Shown here piece after piece: positions 61,159 to 64,000 of a DNA stretch of 64,000 nt. The notes below the pieces were generated by a model that worked only from the letters and a program-made list of their open reading frames with translations, searched no databases and was not told the origin of the DNA. The translations under genes were made by a program, and so were the position numbers. Source of the stretch: Halobacteriales archaeon QS_1_68_17 (lineage in GTDB: Archaea; Halobacteriota; Halobacteria; Halobacteriales; Haloarculaceae); NCBI GenBank assembly GCA_003021105.1, contig PXRG01000031.1, positions 61,138 through 125,137 of the forward strand, given 5' to 3'. Numbering within the stretch: the first letter of the stretch is position 1; each line of letters begins with the position of its first letter.

Positions 61159-61340
61159 GAACACACAAACAGTCTCGGTATTTCGATATTAATCTTTCCC
61201 CGGCCCCATTGCCGACGTCGCGGCCGTTCCGTCCGCTTCGCGGGGACTCCCGCGACTCCGCCGGCCGGCCGCCGACGCCGACGAGCACCCGGCCGCCGGG
61301 CCCGGCATACTTTAATGTGGACCGGGGGAATACGGGCTGT

Positions 61341-62132
61341 ATGGACCTGCAGATCAGCGGCGACGCGGCACTCGTGACGGCATCGAGCAGCGGACTCGGG
61401 AAGGCGTCGGCGGCGGCGCTGGCCCGCGAGGGGGCCGACGTCGTCATCAACGGCCGGGACGAGGACCGCCTCGACGAGGCGGCCGCCGACATCCGGGCGG
61501 TCGCCGAGGGCGAGGTGGTCGCCCAGCCCGGCGACCTGACGGAGGCGGACGACATCGAGGCGCTGGTCGAGCGCACCGTCGCGGAGTTCGGCGGTATCGA
61601 CCACTTGGTCACCTCGGCGGGCGGGCCGCCGAGCGGTCCCTTCCTGGAGACGACCGACGAGGACTGGCAGGAGGCCTACGACCTGCTGGTGATGAGCGTC
61701 GTCCGGACGGTCAGGGAGGCCGCCGACCACCTGCGGGCGGGCGACGGCGGCACCGTCGTCACGATCACCTCCAAGAGCGTCAAGGAGGCCATCGACTCGC
61801 TGGTGCTGTCGAACTCGGTGCGGATGAGCGTCGTCGGTCTAGAGAAGACCCTCTCCCGGGAACTCGCGCCGGAGGTCCGGGTCAACGCGGTGTTGCCCGG
61901 CTCCCACGAGACGAGTCGCATCCGCGAACTGATCGAGCAGGCCGTCGACCGCGGCGAGTACGACTCCTACGAGGAGGGACTGGCGGCCTGGACCGCGGAC
62001 ACGCCCCTGGAGATGATGGGCGACCCCGACCGACTCGGCGACATGGTGGCGTTCCTGTCGAGTCCCCGCACCGAGTACGTGACCGGCGAGACGGTCCTGC
62101 TCGACGGCGGGGAGAGCCGCTCGAACCTCTGA
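61341..62132 (+). CDS. Short-chain dehydrogenase/reductase lacking the usual catalytic tyrosine
   Basis: A 263-aa Rossmann-fold protein: TASSSGLGKASAAALAREGA (dinucleotide loop, residues 13-32), NGRDEDRL, TSAGGPPSGPF, and the C-terminal YVTGETVLLDGGESRSNL. The active-site segment reads TITSKSVKEAIDSLVLSNSV: where classical SDRs have Tyr-x3-Lys, Leu and Ser-Val appear. This is an atypical SDR; either a catalytic variant or a non-enzymic protein. It starts ATG 61341 and is divergent from the GS-like gene. Confidence 0.85.
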   Translation: MDLQISGDAALVTASSSGLGKASAAALAREGADVVINGRDEDRLDEAAADIRAVAEGEVVAQPGDLTEADDIEALVERTVAEFGGIDHLVTSAGGPPSGPFLETTDEDWQEAYDLLVMSVVRTVREAADHLRAGDGGTVVTITSKSVKEAIDSLVLSNSVRMSVVGLEKTLSRELAPEVRVNAVLPGSHETSRIRELIEQAVDRGEYDSYEEGLAAWTADTPLEMMGDPDRLGDMVAFLSSPRTEYVTGETVLLDGGESRSNL

Positions 62133-62248
62133 ACGGAACGGCCCCGCCACTCCGGGCGGGGAACGATTCCTTCGCCGGCGGAATCCCGTGGCCGGCGGCA
62201 CGGCCCGACGTCGCTCAACGGAGCGACCGTGCCGCCGGCCGGGCCATA

Positions 62249-62262
62249 GAATTAAGTAATTC
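62249..62262. promoter_or_regulatory. GAATTA/TAATTC palindrome in the hpaB promoter
   Basis: GAATTA (62249-62254) and TAATTC (62257-62262) form a perfect inverted repeat with an AG spacer, 22 bases before the hpaB ATG. The AT-rich core doubles as the likely TATA region. It may be the binding site of the cluster's IclR regulator or simply the promoter. Confidence 0.5.
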
Positions 62263-62283
62263 CGCCGGTACGTTGGGAGTGGG

Positions 62284-63795
62284 ATGCCACTCCGTACCAA
62301 AGAGGAGTACGTGCAGAGTCTCCGGGACTCGCGCGAGGTGTACTACAAGGGCGAGCGGATCGATGACGTGACGACTCACCCGGCGACCAGGGGGATGATC
62401 GAGACCCAGGGGGAGCTGTACGACCTCCAGCGCGACCCCGAGCACCGGGAGACGCTGACCTACGAGGAGGACGGCGAGCGGTACAGCGTCTTCTACAGGC
62501 GACCGGAGAGCCGGGACGACCTCGAGGCGCGGCGCGAGGCCTCGCGGCTGTGGATGGACTACACCTGCGGGGTTTCGGGGCGCGCGGCGGACTTCCTGGC
62601 GAGCGGCGTCACCGGGATGGCGATCAGCCACGAGCACTTCGACACCGGCGAGCGCGACTTCGGCGAGCACGTGCTCGACTACTACGAGTACTGCCGGGAG
62701 AACGACGTCTGTCTGACCCACGCGCTCGTCGACCCACAGATCGACCGGACCGAGGGGTCCTCGTTCCGGCTACCCGACGACGGCGGCGACCGGCCGGGCG
62801 TGCTCCGGAAGGTCGGCGAGGACGACGACGGCATCGTCGTCAGCGGCGCGCGGATGCTGGCGACGCTGGGCCCGCAGGCCGAGGAGATCCTGGTCTACCC
62901 GTTCGGGTTCTACGCGCCCGACGAGGCCGACCAGGCGCTCGCGTTCGCCGTCCCGGCGGCGGCCGACGGCGTCCGGCAGATCTGTCGGCCCTCCCTCTCG
63001 GGCAACGACGCCCGCAACCACCCGCTGTCGAGCCGGTTCGACGAGATGGACAGCTTCGTCGTCTTCGACGAGGTGCACGTCCCCTGGGAACGGGTGTTCG
63101 TCGACGCCGACCCCGAGGTAGCGAACGGCTGGCGGGACACGGCGTACACGAACATGGCGCTCCACCAGACCTCGATCAAGGACCTCGCGAAAGCCGAGTT
63201 CGCGTTCGGCGTGGCGATGATGCTCGCCGAGAGCACCGGCGTCGATGAGTACTTCCAGGTCGAGGCGAAACTCGGCGAGATCGCCACCACGATCGAGCAG
63301 ACCCGCTCGTGTATTGTCGCCGGCGAGTGCCAGGCGGCGGAGTTCGGCGACACCGGCTACGTCGTGCCCGACGGTACCTCGCTGTCGGCGGTGACCTCGT
63401 CGTTCCCGGACATGTACCCGCGGATCATCGAGATCATCCGCGACGTGGGCGGCAGCGGTCTCATCGGCGTGCCGGCCTGGGAGGACCTCGAAGCCGAGAA
63501 TCCCCTCGGGGGCGACGTCGAGACGTACTTCCGCGGGAAGGACATCGACGCCCGCGAGCGCATGGGAATCCAGAAGCTCGCGTTCGAACTGGCCATCGGC
63601 GGCATGGGCGGCCGGGAGGAACTCTACGAGCGGTTCTACACCGGCGGCCCCATGCGGGTCAAGTCGAACATGTACAAAAACTGGGAGGACAAGGACGCGC
63701 TCAGGCGGCGGGTCAGGGAGTACGGCCTGGCCGGCGCGGACCGGCCGCGCGGCGGCGTCGAGTCGCCCGCGGAGTCGACCGCCGACGACGACTGA
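62284..63795 (+). CDS. hpaB: 4-hydroxyphenylacetate 3-monooxygenase, oxygenase component (HpaB type)
   Basis: FADH2-dependent hydroxylase that converts a phenol to a catechol. A 503-aa acyl-CoA-dehydrogenase-fold protein: MPLRTKEEYVQSLRDSREVY, TCGVSGRAADFLASGVTGM, CLTHALVDPQIDRTEGSSF, VVSGARMLATLGPQAEEILV, HVPWERVFVDAD and FPDMYPRIIEIIRDVGGSGL are characteristic. Reduced FAD must come from a separate reductase (HpaC), not seen here. Its catechol product fits the extradiol dioxygenase in the same cluster. It has an AT-rich promoter with the GAATTA palindrome. Confidence 0.93.
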   Translation: MPLRTKEEYVQSLRDSREVYYKGERIDDVTTHPATRGMIETQGELYDLQRDPEHRETLTYEEDGERYSVFYRRPESRDDLEARREASRLWMDYTCGVSGRAADFLASGVTGMAISHEHFDTGERDFGEHVLDYYEYCRENDVCLTHALVDPQIDRTEGSSFRLPDDGGDRPGVLRKVGEDDDGIVVSGARMLATLGPQAEEILVYPFGFYAPDEADQALAFAVPAAADGVRQICRPSLSGNDARNHPLSSRFDEMDSFVVFDEVHVPWERVFVDADPEVANGWRDTAYTNMALHQTSIKDLAKAEFAFGVAMMLAESTGVDEYFQVEAKLGEIATTIEQTRSCIVAGECQAAEFGDTGYVVPDGTSLSAVTSSFPDMYPRIIEIIRDVGGSGLIGVPAWEDLEAENPLGGDVETYFRGKDIDARERMGIQKLAFELAIGGMGGREELYERFYTGGPMRVKSNMYKNWEDKDALRRRVREYGLAGADRPRGGVESPAESTADDD

Positions 63796-63863
63796 CCGTG
63801 ATCCGCGGAGCCACCCCTTGCCCCCACGGGCGCGGGACTCGCGGGGGACGACCCCGCGATCCG

Positions 63864-64000
63864 TCAGTGCGCGCGTTCCGCGACGCGCCGGCTGCCGGTG
63901 ATCGGCCCGCCGATCGCGACTTCGTCGCCGTCCTCCAGGAACGCCTGGCCGACCAGGTACAGCGCCTGCTGGGACCCGCAGGTGACGAGCACGCTCTCGG
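63864..64000 (-). CDS. PLP-dependent aminotransferase fragment (runs off window, early stop)
   Basis: The last 44 codons of a leftward frame: ESVLVTCGSQQALYLVGQAF, then LEDGDEVAIGGPITGSRR and VAERAH before TGA 63864-63866. TCGSQQALYLVGQAFLEDGD is the conserved cofactor-side segment of fold-type I aminotransferases, which normally continue for about 250 more residues. The stop here cuts the enzyme short. Either the gene is truncated or a frameshift lies at the edge; the rest is outside the window. Confidence 0.6.
   Translation of the reverse strand, partial: ESVLVTCGSQQALYLVGQAFLEDGDEVAIGGPITGSRRVAERAH

Overview
The window is chromosomal DNA of a halophilic archaeon (class Halobacteria). It has very high GC, acidic proteins, haloarchaeal TATA boxes shortly upstream of starts, eukaryote-like ribosomal proteins (S19e, L15e), bacteriorhodopsin with its retinal genes, archaeal cobamide salvage and the CdrL-CdrS-FtsZ2 cell division locus. 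The rhodopsin and PTS genes suggest a Haloarcula/Halomicrobium-like relative; that placement is inference.

Layout. 1-7.9 kb: housekeeping genes (lysS, pyrH, moaE, site-2 protease, thiL, rps19e, nucS). 8.0-11.6 kb: light-energy island with bacteriorhodopsin behind a recognisable Bat-type UAS, then lycopene cyclase overlapping Brp/Blh (retinal synthesis), then rpl15e. 12.1-18.9 kb: accessory catabolic genes (IclR regulator, LLM oxidoreductase, MFS carrier, frameshifted VOC protein, DUF2848, cupin, nitrilase). 19.3-28.7 kb: a complete phosphotransferase system (EIIA, EIIB, EIIC, EI, HPr) interleaved with a secreted Cys-containing peptide, small membrane and ribbon-helix-helix proteins, and a cell-shape pair (Sph3-type SMC-like ATPase and RdfA). 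28.8-37.2 kb: Rio2 kinase, aldo/keto reductase, lipoate ligase family, peroxiredoxin, endonuclease IV, methyltransferase, Tat lipoprotein and the tRNA thiolation enzyme. 37.3-39.4 kb: ftsZ2-cdrS-cdrL with a cluster of GTAAGACG operator-like motifs. 39.6-41.5 kb: tRNA-Tyr followed by a decayed tRNA copy, a short element, and a truncated membrane gene. 42.1-44.1 kb: formate dehydrogenase alpha subunit, broken by a deletion/frameshift. 44.2-49.1 kb: cobalamin salvage operon. 49.1-55.6 kb: MinD-like ATPase, secreted protein, wHTH, 2Fe-2S ferredoxin, decayed DUF389 gene with an adjacent 9-bp tandem repeat, FGGY sugar kinase. 56.1-64.0 kb: an aromatic-type catabolic cluster under a second IclR regulator (amidohydrolase, extradiol dioxygenase, glutamine-synthetase-like ligase, SDR, HpaB-type monooxygenase), ending in a truncated aminotransferase.

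The most unusual signal is a set of four 108-109-bp non-coding inverted-repeat elements (three of one sequence family, one of another). Each is bracketed by an exact 3-bp direct repeat, TCA or TGA. Three of the four lie exactly in the TGA stop codon of a gene (PTS EIIA, sph3 and a 116-aa gene). The target duplication regenerates the stop, so the insertion leaves the protein intact. Other points of interest are a perfect 28-bp palindrome next to the PTS genes, the PTS/cell-shape gene interleaving, and three decayed genes with identifiable lesions.
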